From Manis javanica (lineage: Eukaryota > Chordata > Mammalia > Pholidota > Manidae), in assembly GCF_040802235.1 (NCBI RefSeq), contig NC_133159.1:75566501-75630500 (forward strand): a stretch of 64,000 bases of DNA, given 5' to 3'. Of this stretch, positions 10,701-23,273 are shown one piece after another. The notes under the pieces were generated by a model. That model saw only the letters and a program-made list of their open reading frames with translations. It was not told the DNA's origin and made no database searches. A program made the translations under genes and the position numbers. Within the stretch, counting starts at the first letter, position 1. Every line of letters begins with the position of its first letter.

Positions 10701-13040
10701 CAAATTTCTGCTTTTTGTATAGTGCATCCTGCCAAAGGCACACGGCAAGTGAGTGATGGGGTTGTGAGCACAGGCTAGGATTTTGACATCTATTTCAGTA
10801 TTCTGTCCATTATAATAGGCAGAATCTGGATATTCTGCAAAAGAATTGATATGCCTGCAGGCACACGTGTATATACAAACACACCTTTAGTGTATGACTT
10901 CATCCAAAGGACTACTGTATTTCCAAACTTTATTTTTGAAAATGCATACTTTTTATTTTAATGTCCTAAACTAAGCTTTGAATACATTTACTCTCATTAG
11001 AAGAATGTGGTGGCATTCTGAATTTCAGACCCTATGGGAGATACTGGATAAAGGTCCCATCCTGTTAAAAAGGATTGTTAACATTCTGGTCTTTGTTTCA
11101 AGATGCAGGTGAGACCCGCAGGCAGTCTGGGTTGTAGCACAGAATTGCCACTTCAGCTTAACCCCCTGAGAATCCTGATTTATTACAGGGAAAGGAGAGC
11201 AGACATTTCAGACTTGCAAAACGTCTACTCCTAGCAGTTCAGGCTAAATTCATTCTAAATGTGTTCTGCTGATTTAGACATTTGGAGAGAGAGGAGGGAC
11301 AGGTTTTGCTGTCCTTACTGAATTCATGCCACGCTCCAGATAAGAAGCTGTGTTCCTCTCCCAAGCGGACAAGGTGTCCCTTCCTGGTTTTGCCTCTTGG
11401 CTCAAATGCACTGCTAATCATGGAAAAAGCCTTAACCCAAGCTCTAAGGACCCACTCCTTGAAGCACCACTTCACTTGGCATTTCCCCTTGGATTCTTCG
11501 AAATCCCTATCCTTTAAGGCAAGTCGTCCAGCTCAGCAGTCTCTGAGCCCCATTCACACAGTGGGACTGCAGCTCTCAGACCTCCCACCCCTCCACTGAG
11601 CTCTGCTAAGGAAAGGAAGGTGACCTACCAAGTGACTTTGCACAGTCTCATTAGCTGTTATTTATGTTCTTCTAGAAGATAAAAGAAATTGGCCCTTGTC
11701 TCTTTTTCTGGTGAGGAGGCTAATTCCTCCAGCTTAGAAAGAGTGCCCAAGAGAATTTTTTGCCAGGCTAGAAGTGAGTCAGGTGGCTTAGATGCTGCCT
11801 TAGATAATCAGCAGAGGTCCTGGCTGAGCCCATGGTTGGAGGGGCCCTCAAGAGAGTCACACGCTTCTCTGGATGAGCTGTGGCTCTGGGAATCTGGCAG
11901 TGCTGAGGTTGCCACAGGTCAGCTCAGGGAGAGAAGAAAGCATCCTTGTGTCTGGTGGGATTCATCATCAGCCCTTATGACGCTGCCATTTCCAGTGGAA
12001 TCTGCCTATGTAACGTGCTCAGGGGCCCAGCCTTACTGATCCTAATGAGAAGGTGAGGCCAGATGCTCTCTAGGGTGCCTGCCAGCTCCAATGTTCTGAT
12101 GTACACGAAACACTCAGTGAGTGCGTAGTGTTGATCAGGGTTAATGAGTAATTTTCTTAAGAGCCTGAGAATGTCACACATTTAAGTTTTAGCTTTTGAA
12201 ATGACTCATTTAAATGACATAGGAACAAGACCTTTATTCACTAAAGCACTTAAGGTACAAGAGCAAGTAAAGGGAAATGGAATTATTTTAAAGGGCTGTT
12301 CTGCCAGGCCTCTGCATCAGGAGGGCCAAGCGTGCAGTGAAGAGACGCTGTGTAGGGCAGGACAGACAGGAACATTGCCTGGAGGGCTTCATCTTGCTCA
12401 GGTTAGTTTCCAGTAAGGGGAAATGTCCTGAGGTTGCACAGGTAAGAACGTGACCTGCGAGGTGCTCTGCCATCTTGGATTGTTACACCATAGCTTGACA
12501 TCTGAGGCAGGTCCATAACCACTGATGGTGAGCCTGGAGTCTGACCTGGGGCCAACAAATGCCTCTAATGTGTCAGTTCTTTGGTTTCTGTTCCCTGGGG
12601 CATTGGGCTTAAGGGTCCAGTCAACTAACAGGCTCCCAGTTGGAGAGACGCACCTCCTGACTCCGGGGCACTGAGAGATGTCAGCTCCCTCCTGCATTTA
12701 GGGGACATTCCGCTGGGTGCCAGCTCCAAAGGCCGACTGTGTGCCCATCAGGCATTCCTCACCTGGGGGGTGCTGTCCTGGAGCATGAGCTGTGTGCCTC
12801 CTCTGTGCCCTGGCGCTCAGTTTCAGACAGTTCCAGGCCCAGACCTGGGCTCTGCTGAGTCTAGAAGGGAAAGTGTGACTGCTGTCCTAGGCACAGCCAG
12901 ACCATCAGCGGGCTGCAGGGAAGGCACTGAGCTCCACCCTGTACTGGAGTCCTCTCTCCAACCAGTACCACTTGAGTAACGTTCTCTCTCTCAGCCTCAG
13001 CTTCCCCTTCTGTAAAATGTAAATTCTATTCTATGAATAT
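10701..13040. other. Intergenic DNA, relatively GC-rich, no gene recognised
   Basis: The stretch has moderately raised GC from about 11200. A weak MIR-like piece occurs near 12044-12112 (ctctagggtgcctgccagct) and a MIR-like sense piece near 12985-13050 (cctcagcttccccttctgt). Open frames up to 116 codons are unsupported. Confidence 0.5.
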
Positions 13041-13044
13041 TAAT

Positions 13045-13140
13045 GCCTGCTCCTTCCCAGATGCTGACTTAGGTATCGAGGCTACAGAGGGATCAATGGG
13101 GACAAGACAAACAGGGCCCCGCTCTCATGGAAACAAACCT
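13045..13140 (-). mobile_element. L2 LINE fragment
   Basis: The wording matches antisense L2 near its 3' end: a gaggctacagagggatcaat block followed by cagggccccgctctcatgg. Confidence 0.5.
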
Positions 13141-13294
13141 CACACAGTCTTCTTTGACAACATATATACCATCGTTCCAAGAGATGATGTAAAATGCTCA
13201 GCTTTGTGACCCCAGCGGGTGTTTACACCAGGAGCTCTAATGAGGTTGTTTTCATTTCTTCCTCCATAGGTGGTAGAAAATCTTTTCAAACATG

Positions 13295-13560
13295 CCCTTG
13301 CCCACCTCGGTCTTTCTGCCTATAAGGCTCTTCCTTGCTCCCTCTGCCAACTGACTCCTGCTCGTCCAGTCCTCAGGTCACTGGTCACCTCCTCAGGGTA
13401 GCACCTTCCTGCCCAGTTCATGCTCAGGCTGCCAGCTGTATGTTCCGTGGCAACTGGCACTCTACTTGAGGCGCCCACCACTCGGGTGATTCTCCTGTTT
13501 ACCATCTGTGTTCCCGACTGGACTGCCAACCTGGTGTGGACAGCTTGCACATCTACCTAA
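13295..13560 (+). mobile_element. L2 LINE fragment
   Basis: The sense L2 C-terminal and 3' region is recognisable (ctcctgctcgtccagtcctc, then ggtcacctcctcagggtagc). It is heavily decayed and carries no intact reading frame. Confidence 0.6.
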
Positions 13561-14435
13561 AGTCTTGGCACCTGGCGTTGAGATCTCCCTAAACCTCTGG
13601 CCGGCTGACTAGCTGACACGTGAAGGGAATGTTCCCCTCTGAATGAGGAAAGTATACTGGACTAGCAAAGGTGAACCTGGACCTTTGGTAACACAGGGGC
13701 CCTTTCTTTCTTCTTTTTCTCTCTCCTACTGTGAAGAGGAGGAACAACCAGAAGACGGCTAAAAAAACAGGCCATGCCCTGGGCAGACCCACACATCCCT
13801 GGAAGCAATCAGGTAGCCGAGTCACAGAGCAAAGGATGGCACGCTGGGTCCTCTGTTATTAACAAGCATTTGTCCATCACCACTCCAGGGTTACTGCTGA
13901 CAACAGGGCAGTAGGAGTTTTCTTTGACAACATATACCACAGTCACATACCCTTTTCTATTTTTCTAGCCTTTTCTGCTCTCCCACAGCCAGGCAGTGAG
14001 ACTTAACAAGAAGAGGGGTTATCATTTGTAAATGTAGATGGAGGAAGCTTGGAGAAATGAAATCCAATGCCACATGACAAGATATGCAAGATGCCCCCAG
14101 CCTCACTACTTTGAGAAAGAGACCTCAGTAAGCAGTCATTTATATATGACTCATTGGAAATGTTAATGAGCTTGCCCTTTTGTGCCCTCTGGGGTTTCAC
14201 AAAGCAGCAATGCGACCTGACCCCAGTGGTTTTCTTTTGGCCAGAATCCAGACCCTCTGGGCAGTGCTGGACTTCCCACACGAATTCCTGCAGGCCCACC
14301 GCATGGAACCATATGGCAGTCCCCTGTGCCAGGCCTTTCCAAACTTCTGTGCTTTGCCCACGCTGTTCTCTCAATCAGAAGTCTCTTCCTTAGTACAAAC
14401 ATGGAAGATTACCTATCTATCATTTATCCATTAAT
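13561..14435. other. Intergenic DNA, nothing recognised
   Basis: No repeat or gene could be assigned. Overlapping open frames on both strands near 14003-14434 (up to 123 codons) have no recognisable family and look like chance. Confidence 0.5.
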
Positions 14436-14439
14436 CAAC

Positions 14440-14670
14440 TACTGTCAACTCTCCATTCATTCTTCAAGACTAAAATGAAATATAATTTTGTCTCTTAACA
14501 TTGTCTCAAGTTAGGTGCTCTTCTTCCTAACCCTGAGAACAATGCAGTGGGCTTATTTATAGATTTCCTCCTTACTGTATTGATGATGAAAACCAAATCT
14601 TGTCCATCTTTTTATCCCCTTCAACTAGTATAGTATCTGGCACATTGTAGATGCAGAATGAATGGAAGAC
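14440..14670 (+). mobile_element. L2 LINE 3' fragment
   Basis: Sense L2 tail features are present (cattcattcttcaagactaa, tagtatctggcacattgtag, gcagaatgaatgg). Confidence 0.5.
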
Positions 14671-14889
14671 AGAAATCCAGGTATTGGCAAACTGTGTCCC
14701 CGGGCCAGCGGGTCAACCAGAATGCCTAAGGGAAAGTGTATGTGCCATAAACTATGAGGGGGTATGAGTTTTGTGGACAGACTGTTAAAACAACAAAAAG
14801 TCATTGAAGGCTTGTGGACAAGGAAACTGCATGAGGAAGTAGATTTGGCACATTGAGTGTGTAATAGGTAGGAGGTTTAAAAAAAAAAA

Positions 14890-15005
14890 AAGAAAATCTT
14901 ATGCCCATTCTACAGATGAGAAAACTGAGGCCAGAGGAAGTTAAATGTTTTACCAAAACTCATACAGCTAGTAAGCAAAGAAATCTTGTTTAGAATTCAG
15001 ATCTG
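14890..15005 (-). mobile_element. MIR SINE
   Basis: The antisense MIR core reads ctacagatgagaaaactgag then catacagctagtaag. A run of 12-13 A lies immediately to the left (about 14879-14891). Confidence 0.75.
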
Positions 15006-15114
15006 ATTTTAGAGTTTGAGTTCATAGGACTTACCCAAAAAAATCAACCAAATCTATAAATATCACCTTGCACGTGGGTCCCTGAGGTCCTCAGTGAATG
15101 TTCTTCCAGCTGTG

Positions 15115-15225
15115 TTAGGTTTCACTCCCAGAATGTCACTAAGCCTACTTCAATTTCCTCTTCAATAAAACAGTGAGCTAGGTGACTGTAAGGCCAGTTC
15201 TAGCTCTGAGTTGCTCTGATGCTCT
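15115..15225 (+). mobile_element. MIR-family SINE fragment
   Basis: Sense wording tttcctcttcaataaaacag then ctaggtgactgtaaggccag and ctagctctgagttgctctga is characteristic of a MIR-related subfamily. Confidence 0.5.
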
Positions 15226-16105
15226 GCAAAATACAAATGGACAATATTTGTATTCTACAACCCAATACAAATACAAATTTCCCAACCTGAAAATCGGCTC
15301 AGTCAAAACCTGTGTACTTGTGGACTGGCCCTGAAAATTTTTTCATGGGTTGCAATCATAACTCCAAATACAGCAAAGACTCTAAAATATAATCATAGAG
15401 GTCTAATCAGTCTTCCCGTTTAATTGGGAATTTAACATACGCCCAGGCACAGAAGTGTAACTGCTGGACTCACAGAAAGTGTCTGTTCATCTGCGTAGTC
15501 AGACTTAAGTCACAGCAAAGTTCCCACTCGCTCTCCATGGCCTCAGGGCCTTTACTCTCCCTGGGATTGTGTGTCACAATGAAATGAAGTTGAACGTCCA
15601 CCTACCCAAACCTGTAGCATCCCACCCCATCACACACACACGGTTCTCTGACTTCAGGCTGAGTGTGCGGGTCGAGTGAGTCAAAAATGTCTGTGTGGTT
15701 CAGAACGAACTCTGAAATGGGAAGTTCCCTCCCAGGTCACTGAGCTACATCCTGTTGTTGTTTTCATCGAACCTATGCAGTAACTCCTTTGATTTGGCTT
15801 TCATTTGGGACAATGTGTCCAATGCCATTTTTCTGAAACATTCAGAACAAGATAAAATCTCATTCTGGTCAGCTACATAGAGTGGACTTTTGAGCATAAA
15901 GAAACATCTGTCCTCCATCTGCAGGGCCTAAAAAACAGCATTTTCAATAGAGGACATTGTAGGAAACAAGGCTTTTAAAGGGCAAGAAATCCATTTCTGA
16001 CTCAAATCTCCATAAATATGTCCAACAGAATATTTCTATGTTACATACTGTTTTCAAGGAGAACTTCAAAGGCTGCTAGAGAAAAGGGCTTAATAAGAAC
16101 ATAAT
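15226..16105. other. Intergenic DNA, nothing recognised
   Basis: No gene or repeat could be supported by eye. Confidence 0.45.
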
Positions 16106-16109
16106 TTTT

Positions 16110-16305
16110 AGATTCAGCCAGATCTGGTCCAAATACTTGTTCTGTTGTACTGTGTGATCTTGGAAACTGACTTAACCCTGATAATTTTAGGTTTTCTGGG
16201 GGGTTAAAATAGAATCATAGTGCCTACCCCAGGAAATAATGTTTTTACTGTATCTACTGGCACACAGTAGAGCACTAAATAAACATCAGGTGTTGTCCCC
16301 GCTTT
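16110..16305 (+). mobile_element. MIR SINE
   Basis: Sense MIR features: tactgtgtgatcttggaaac, a TAAAATAG block, and a terminal ggcacacagtagagcactaa. A second MIR in the same orientation follows 60 bp later. Confidence 0.7.
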
Positions 16306-16364
16306 GTCATTGCAGTTGTTAATGCTAGGGAAGAGCGGCCGGATTCCTGACACAGCTGAACAAA

Positions 16365-16555
16365 CACAGGATTGGGAATTAGAAGACCTGTATTTGCACA
16401 CCAACAGCACCACTCACTAGTTGAATGACCCTGGGGAAATCACCGAATCCTTCTCAACTAGGCTTCTTCATCTGTAAAACAGGGAAAATAAAAATAGCTA
16501 ACTCACTGATAACAGCCTTGAGGTGCAAATGAGGTGATATATGGGTATTTACTTA
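16365..16555 (+). mobile_element. MIR SINE
   Basis: Sense MIR: aagacctgtatttgcacacc, cactagttgaatgacc, then cttcttcatctgtaaaacag. It lies in tandem with the preceding MIR. Confidence 0.75.
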
Positions 16556-16588
16556 GCCAGCCGAGAAACTGTGGGCAGTGCATTATTT

Positions 16589-16963
16589 TGCTAGTGTGGA
16601 CTGAGTGCACGTCTCCCTCCAAAATGCCCGTGCTGAAACCCTGACCCCCAGCGTGACGGCAATAGGAGGCGGGGCCTTGGAAGGTAATGAGGTTAGGTGA
16701 GGTCATGAGGATGGAACCCCATGAAGGGATTAGCACCCTTGCAAGAAGAGGAAGAGTCTAGCTGGGATTCCCCTTCTCTCTCTGTCCGTGATGGCAAGAA
16801 GCTGGCCGTGTACAAGCTGGGGAGAGGGCCCTCACCAAGAACGGAATCACCCAACACCTTGATCTTGGGCTTCCAGCCTCCAGGGCTGTAAGAAATAAAT
16901 GTCTACTCTTTAAGCTGCCCAGTCTGTGGTATTTTGTTATAGTGGCCTGAACTGACTGAGGCA
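16589..16963 (-). mobile_element. Solo MaLR LTR (MLT1/MST type), antisense
   Basis: The plus strand begins TG and ends CA, and reads as the complement of a MaLR LTR: tccctccaaaatgcccgtg, gtgacggcaataggaggcgg, gggattagcacccttgcaag, tgtggtattttgttatagtg. It is about 375 bp. No matching 5-bp duplication could be found, consistent with age. No internal retroviral sequence is attached, so it is a solo LTR. Confidence 0.8.
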
Positions 16964-17410
16964 ATACCACCACAAAATTGGAGAACGTATCCAGTTTTTT
17001 AATTCCAGAATTTTTATTTACAAAAATCTTAGTTACATACTCACATCATTATAACTGATTTCCACTCAGCCACAGAAGTCAGCATTCTGGGGATGGGCAA
17101 AGGCAGCACAGGGGCAGGGGACAGGAATGTCTGCTGTCCCCTGGTCTTGGACCTGACCTCTGTGAACATGTAAAATATGTCCTGGTCAAGAGTCCACATG
17201 TCTGAAGAGGTGCTGAGACAGAGAAAGGTTGTCGACTATGGTCTCTGCCTGTGGGATGTTGTTTTTGAGGTTATAATTGTTGTAATTGTTAGTTGTGCAG
17301 CTTTAATCTCCCACCCCTTCCTATAGCATTTAAAATAACTGGCAATTCAGGCACTCTCCACCCTCCTGGGCCCCTGATCCCCTTGGTCCTTCTCCTAGGG
17401 TGGAAATCAT
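16964..17410. other. Intergenic DNA, nothing recognised
   Basis: There is no gene or clear repeat between the solo LTR and the next MIR. Confidence 0.45.
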
Positions 17411-17414
17411 CCAG

Positions 17415-17620
17415 CTTGGGACTTTGACATCAGCCAGACCTAAGTTGCAATCCTGCCTCCTCAACTTTGTAGCTCTGATACACTGGGCATGTCACATATC
17501 CTCTCTACACCTTGGTTTTCTCATCTGTGAAATGGAGAATAATAACCATCTCCCAGAGTGGTTATTATTATATAAGAGCCATCTCTTAGAGTCATATCTG
17601 ACACCCAGTAAGTACTCATC
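17415..17620 (+). mobile_element. MIR SINE
   Basis: A sense MIR is well preserved in the core (gggcatgtcacatatcctct, ttctcatctgtgaaatggag, aataataaccatc), with its 3' part in acacccagtaagtactc. Confidence 0.8.
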
Positions 17621-18274
17621 AGCTTCACCTTCCTTCTCTACCCCCTTCCGGCTCCTCACACCTGAGTACTGACACCCCTCTGGGACCTCTGGTGAGACAA
17701 TCACCAACAGAGTCAACAGCTAGTGTAAGCCTGTAGCAAGTGTCCCTGGAAAAACAGTAATCAGCACTCCTAAACGAAAACTCTTGCTCCATGTGTTTAG
17801 AAATGCTTAGGGCTTTGGAGTATCTCAGTAAAAACACTAGACCCCTATTGAGTCTATTTTCTGACTGAGCATTGTGTGTGTGTGCGTAAGCTTGGGTATT
17901 CAGAGGATCTCTGGTAGATGCATAAACACTGGTAACTCTATATCCCCTTTTCTCTGCATTTGTTTTTTCTTTTAATTTTGCATCAAGTGCATGTTTTACC
18001 TATTCAAAAATTACTTTAAAAATATCAGTGGTTTGAAATAAATTCTTGATTTAGATACTCTAGAAAGAATCCTCCAATGCTTTGTAGATTGGCATAGCCT
18101 CCAAAACTTCCTAATATATGAATAAGAGAAACTGTGGCTCTTCAACTGAGAACCACTGTCTATTAAATAGCCTACTAATAACCAGAAGAAGAGATTCTAA
18201 TCCTATGGCCTCCTTGCCATGGAATATTTGTAACCTCTTTCCTCAAGATTTGTGAAGTAACTCTGTGTGATCAA

Positions 18275-18455
18275 TAACAGTAGTAATGTTTACTGAGAGT
18301 TTACTGTGTGTCAAACACTGTTCTATGTCCATTTTACACATACCTTAATTTTCACAACTATCTTTTGAGGTGAATCATTATTTCTATTTTACAGAAAAGT
18401 GAGCCTAGGAGAGTTCTCAGGAGCAAGCGACAGAGCTCATTCAAACCTGTTATAG
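18275..18455 (-). mobile_element. MIR SINE
   Basis: Antisense MIR: ttactgtgtgtcaaacactg, attttcacaactatcttttg, ctattttacagaaaagtgag. Confidence 0.7.
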
Positions 18456-19180
18456 GTTTATTATAAGGGGCATAGGTGTGTTATAAGGATTAAATAAATT
18501 AACATATTTAAACTTCTTAGAACAGTATTACTTGTAGTAATCCATTAAGAGCTAACATAAACATTCTGGAATCAGGGAGGAATTTGTAAGTTAGCAAATT
18601 GACTGACTCAGCAAAAGTATGTAAAGTCATTTGAATAAACTGAAAAGTAAGTTAAGGTCCCATTTATTCTGTGACTAAGAGCTCTCCATTTTTCAAAACA
18701 GTTTTCCTTTGTTTTTATTTCCTGTGTCATTTCCTAAGAACACCAATGCCAAGTTATTTGTGCCCCACCTCTCCATCATTTTTATGCTTTTTCATCACAG
18801 AGATTTTTAACACAAAATCAGAGAAAGGTAACATTTTCAAATGTTGCTATTAGGATGATCCCCCCAACACACACAAGCTGAAGTTTTGTTATTGGCTCTT
18901 TCCTTCCTGGTTTTTTTTGGGCTGTGTTTCTACCTGTGGGAGATGAGAACAGGTGAAGCAGGAGACTTGCAGGGCAGTCTGCCATTCTGAGTGGTTAGTG
19001 CAGAAAAGACAGTTTGAGCTCCTCTGCTTCCAGCGCAGGCAGGAAGAGCAACTACCCGACTGCTTGCAAAAGACCAAGTAATAACTGAGCCTGACTGACA
19101 GAATACACACCACAGTCCCACAGTCAAATGTCAGGCTCACAAAAAATTAAAAGGAAGAGAGGAAAACACCTTATTGCCAC
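18456..19180. other. Intergenic DNA, nothing recognised
   Basis: AT-rich on the left and mixed on the right; no gene or repeat could be assigned. Confidence 0.4.
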
Positions 19181-19184
19181 CAGA

Positions 19185-19500
19185 CCTATACTGTCCAATA
19201 TGATAGCCACTAGTCACATACATCTGTTAAGTTTTTGAAATGGGATAGTTTGAATTGAGATGTTCTATAGATGTAAAATACAAGCTGGATTTCAAAGAAT
19301 TAGCTAAAAACAGTGAAAGAGCTTGAAATTTTATATTAATTACATGGTGAAAGAATAACACTTTGGCTATATTAAGTAATTTAATTAAAATTAATTTTAT
19401 TGTTTTAGTTTTTTAAATGTGGATTTTAGAAAGAAAATTACCTCCGTGGCTTGCATTAGGCCTATGTATTGGCAGCACTATCTATTGGTAACACTGCTCT
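19185..19500. mobile_element. MER5/Charlie-like hAT DNA transposon copy
   Basis: It opens with tactgtccaatatgatagcc and closes with a decayed complementary form (attggcagcactatctattg), enclosing an AT-rich body (taatttaattaaaattaat). This matches a widespread hAT-type mammalian element; the subfamily is uncertain. Confidence 0.6.
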
Positions 19501-19865
19501 AGATTAAAGGCTTAACTTTACCTTGACCTGACCCTTTTAAGTCTCCAGTACCTTAGAAACATTAATATATATAAAGGGACCAAACTCAAATGTAGAAATA
19601 AGTACATTTATTATATACCTAGTAAGAGCACAAAGATTAATAATATAGAAAGTGAACTAAGTTTCACTGAACCCTACTGTGCACCAGGCCCTGGGCAGCC
19701 TTGCAAGCCAGCTATAATTTCCACCACACAACTTAACTCCAGCTTCACAGCCTCCACTCTCTGGAGCTCAGAAAGATTCTTCAAACTGGTATGAGCATGA
19801 GTGCTCTCTTCCCAGGGTCTTCTCTACATTCTTCATCATAAATACCTTCTTTGCCATTCTAGACC

Positions 19866-20228
19866 CTGTGTGTGTCTTAGTCCATTTTGGGTTGCTATAA
19901 CAGAATACCATAGACTTGGGTGGCTTATTAGTTTCTTACAATTCTGGAGGCTGGGAAGTGCTAGATTGTGGCACCAGTATGGCTAGGTTCTGGTGAAGGC
20001 CCTCTTTTGGGTTGCAGGCTGCTGACTTCTTGCTGTATGCTCACATGGTGGAAGGGGCAGGGAGATCAGGTATCTTTTATAAGGGCACTAATCCCATTTG
20101 TGAGGGCACCACACTCATGACCTAATCACCTCCCAAAGGCCCCACTTCCTGATACCATCACACTGGCATTAGAATTTCATGACATATGAATTTTGTGAGG
20201 ACACAAACCTTCCGACCATGGCACTGTG
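19866..20228 (+). mobile_element. Solo MaLR LTR (MLT1 type) with 5-bp duplication
   Basis: The LTR (19871-20223, about 353 bp) starts tgtgtcttagtcc and ends ccatggca. Internal wording is typical: acagaataccatagacttgg, cacaattctggag-like text, acatatgaattttgtgagg. It is flanked by the identical pentamer CTGTG at 19866-19870 and 20224-20228, the expected target-site duplication. No internal retroviral region is present. Confidence 0.88.
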
Positions 20229-20554
20229 TAACTTTCCCAGAAGGACCCAGTAAATGGGCAGGTGGATAAGTGCTTCCTACATTGTATGGTCCAATCACAA
20301 GAACTTTGTTTACCTTTACATTTAGAAACCTTTGACATTCTATTAGATAATTAACTACAAAGAGAAAACAACAACAATAATAATAATACTGTCCATGCAG
20401 GGAAAGCATGGAAACTGAGTAATTGACTTCTTAATCTCAGCTTCTCACCACATAGCAGAGATTACTCTTATTTTTCTTGAAGACAAAAGCAGTTCTTTTA
20501 GATTTATTTCATTTGATAAATCTTGTTTGATAAGTAGCATGTTTTCATTTTATC

Positions 20555-21420
20555 CATTCAGATTTCTAACTGGTATCTCAAACTTTACATGTTCAAAACT
20601 GAATTCCAGATGTGCCCTCCATTCCCCACCCTCCATTCCCCATCTCAGAAAACGGACACCCCATTCTTCCTGGTAACCAGTCTAACAGCCTTAGAGGAAT
20701 GCCCTCTTTCTTTCATACCCCACATCTAATCTGTCAGCCCTGGCAGCTCAACTCTCAAAATAATGTGTTAGCTCTTAGCTACAACTCAACTGCTCCTCAC
20801 CACCCAAGACCAGTCCCCAGACCAAACCATCAGGCCTCCCTTTGATTACTGTGTCTGTCCCACTTTGTGCCCCTCAGTCCACTCAGCACAGCAGCCAGAA
20901 CAACCCCCCCCACAGCCTAGCTCATATCGCCTCTGCTCAAAACCCTCCACTATGACAGCGACCACAGGCAAATTCTCTTTGGTGGCCCCAAAGCCCCACG
21001 CTCATGGACTCCGGCCACCCTGGACTTCCTGCTATTCCTCAAAAGCAGCAGGTAGCCTGCAACTTCAGGGCCTCCACCCAAAATGTCTTCCTCCCCCTAC
21101 ACGGTGCTCTCGCCTCTTGCAGGCCTCTCCTCCACCACCTCCTCTAAGGTGAGGACTTCCTTGGCCACTGTGTTTTAAATTTGTAATTGTCCTATAGTGG
21201 TATGCTCTGCCCAGTACTCCCTTCCCCTGCTTTCCTTTCCTTCAAAACCCTAATTGTCAGCTAACATGATGCCTTTGACTCATTTGTTTTATTTTTTATC
21301 CCCCCATGTAGAATCTAAACTCCTCAAGGTGGGATCCTATTTTGTTCTCTGCTATCTTCCCAGTTCTTCGAACAGTGCTTGCCACAAAATAGATGTTCAA
21401 TAAATATTTGTTAAATGATT
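20555..21420 (+). mobile_element. L2 LINE, long 3' portion
   Basis: About 865 bp of sense L2 runs to the 3' terminus. Landmarks are acttacatgttcaaaactg-like text at 20583-20602, gcacagcagccagaacaacc, ctgctcaaaaccctccacta, cttcagggcctccaccc and the end signature atgttcaataaatatttgtt. The ORF2 C-terminal remnant is broken by stops. Confidence 0.88.
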
Positions 21421-21426
21421 GAAAGA

Positions 21427-21525
21427 AATTTTCAAATGGGGACACTGAGGCCGAGAGAAGTTCAGTTTTTGCCCACAGGACTAGTTAATGCCAGGGGCAG
21501 GATCAGAACTCAGCCAGCGCTCATT
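21427..21525 (-). mobile_element. MIR SINE core
   Basis: Antisense MIR abuts the L2 end: aatggggacactgaggccga, gagaagttcag, ccaggggcaggatcagaact. Confidence 0.75.
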
Positions 21526-22690
21526 TCACTCTCTCAGTCTGGTTTAGGAGGCAAGAGGGCCGCCACCCTGCCAGGAGAGCTGGCTGGCAGGGCTGGGCCG
21601 TGGGAGAAGCACACATCAAGGTTCAAATATAAATCCTGCTACAAGTACTGAGCTGAAACATAAACAACTCTTTTGGCAGCATTGTTGACAGTCTGAGATT
21701 AAGAAAAATAATTTGAAGGCATATGCTGAAGCTTTCCAGTTTTAAGACTGGCTGTAACTATTTTTCTTTCAGCTGTAGCTTTCTGGGATAATGAATGTAC
21801 CATATGTCTGTACCTCCAGGTTCCCATACAAATTAGGAAACTAAAAATGCCAGATGACTGAAGCAGATTTCTGCTTGTTTCCATGGGAAATCAACTGCTG
21901 TGAAACCTTAGGAAATGGCAGGGAGAGTGTGTTCAGCTCAGGGAGCTCTCTGGAGAGTGGTACGCTCTGCCCAGGCTCCAGTCTACAGGCTGTCAAAACG
22001 TTGACAGGTGAGACACTGTCCTAGGCTGGCCACCTACTGGTGGCTAAGTCAGAGTGTGAAGGTCAGCACAACTTGTCCTGCTCCTCTGAGCATCCAGTAC
22101 CAGGGGAGGCTGGCCACTGTCCTTCAAGCCCTCCAGCATCAAGTCTCTGACCAACTGTGCTAGGAACAGCACCTCACTGCTGACAGAGAGACACTTAGTA
22201 ATGCAGGGACCCCAGCCTCATCCTCAGTGAGGCTTCAGCACATTCTGAGTCCTCCAGCAAGTTTTCTGGGGGACAGAGAGGTCTACCACCAAGGATTTTT
22301 CTGGAAGAGTCACCGCTTGCTACTTACAACTAGATGGAGTTAATTCAGGGGAGTCAGGCAGGTGGAGGGGAGGCATTCTGTAGACACAGCCAAGTATGCC
22401 CTGGCTGGCTGCGTCAAGAATGTCTCTGGAAGGCAGTGATGGTTTCTTGCTCCTGCCTGCCCCGAATTAGCACCAATTTGCCTAAAAGAGAGAATGCTGA
22501 GAGAAAAGCCTGCAAAAAATATTTCAATACTGTCTTGCCAGTGGCTGCCTCTGACTTACATAGGGAAAACTGATTCAGACTCTAGACTAATTTGAGAGGG
22601 AAAAGAAAACCTTTCTCTGCTTTCCTAACTGAGAGTGTGACTTGGGCATGCCAGGGTAAAGCCCAAAGCTGGAAGCACAGGGTGAATGTG
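21526..22690. other. Intergenic DNA, nothing recognised
   Basis: No gene or repeat could be assigned; open frames are short. Confidence 0.4.
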
Positions 22691-22694
22691 GAGT

Positions 22695-22870
22695 TTAAAT
22701 TTGGATTCAGACAGCCCTGGATCTAATGCTCATCCTCTAACCTACCAGTGATGAAACCTCAGGGAACCCGGAGCCATTGTTTGTGGGTCTGTACAGAGGC
22801 CATGCTGATACCTCTTCCTCCTCGGGGAGGTCATAAGGCTGAAATAAGCTAATTTAAGTACAAGCGCTCC
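22695..22870 (+). mobile_element. MIR SINE
   Basis: Diverged sense MIR: ttggattcagacagccctgg, tgatgaaacctcagggaacc, taaggctgaaataagctaat. Confidence 0.55.
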
Positions 22871-23273
22871 ACTGAGTCCTGCACAGAGCCTTGGGGCTTC
22901 TTTTATCTTTCTCCCTGTTGCTAGGTTTTACTGCCAAAATTGGAAGCACACAGCTTGGTGCGGAAGGAACAGACGCTGCCCTTCCTCCTGCCATAGCCGC
23001 GAGCACTTGTAGCTTGATTCTCCTCAGAATTGCTACCGAGGGTGTAGATGGTGCAGAGGATTCCAAATCTTCACACAGAACATACCCATTTACTCGTAAC
23101 TCTCTAGCCAGGCTTTCCCATCTTGCCTAGGTGGAATGTTTCTCAGAGAAACTAAGTGGAGAGGGACACTTCATTGTCTTCTGCCCAAATAAATCATTGG
23201 TAGGACCCTGTGGAATTAAGACCATAAATCACAATGCATTCCAGATGCTTTGTCCCAGGCTAGTCAAAACATT

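Noticed and set aside
13148-13937. Shared tctttgacaacatata at about 13150 and 13921
   Set aside because: Only about 16 bp match in AT-rich context with no extension, so it is weak compared with the 23-bp repeat.
14003-14434. Four overlapping frames on both strands (79-123 codons)
   Set aside because: Mutual overlap in opposite strands and lack of any known motif point to chance.
14675-14740. Possible hAT fragment (ggcaaactgtgtccccgggc)
   Set aside because: Only one end resembles the element; too short to support.
21350-21420. AATAAA at the end of the L2 copy as a gene poly(A) signal
   Set aside because: It is part of the L2 3' end signature (caataaatatttgtt) and no gene precedes it.
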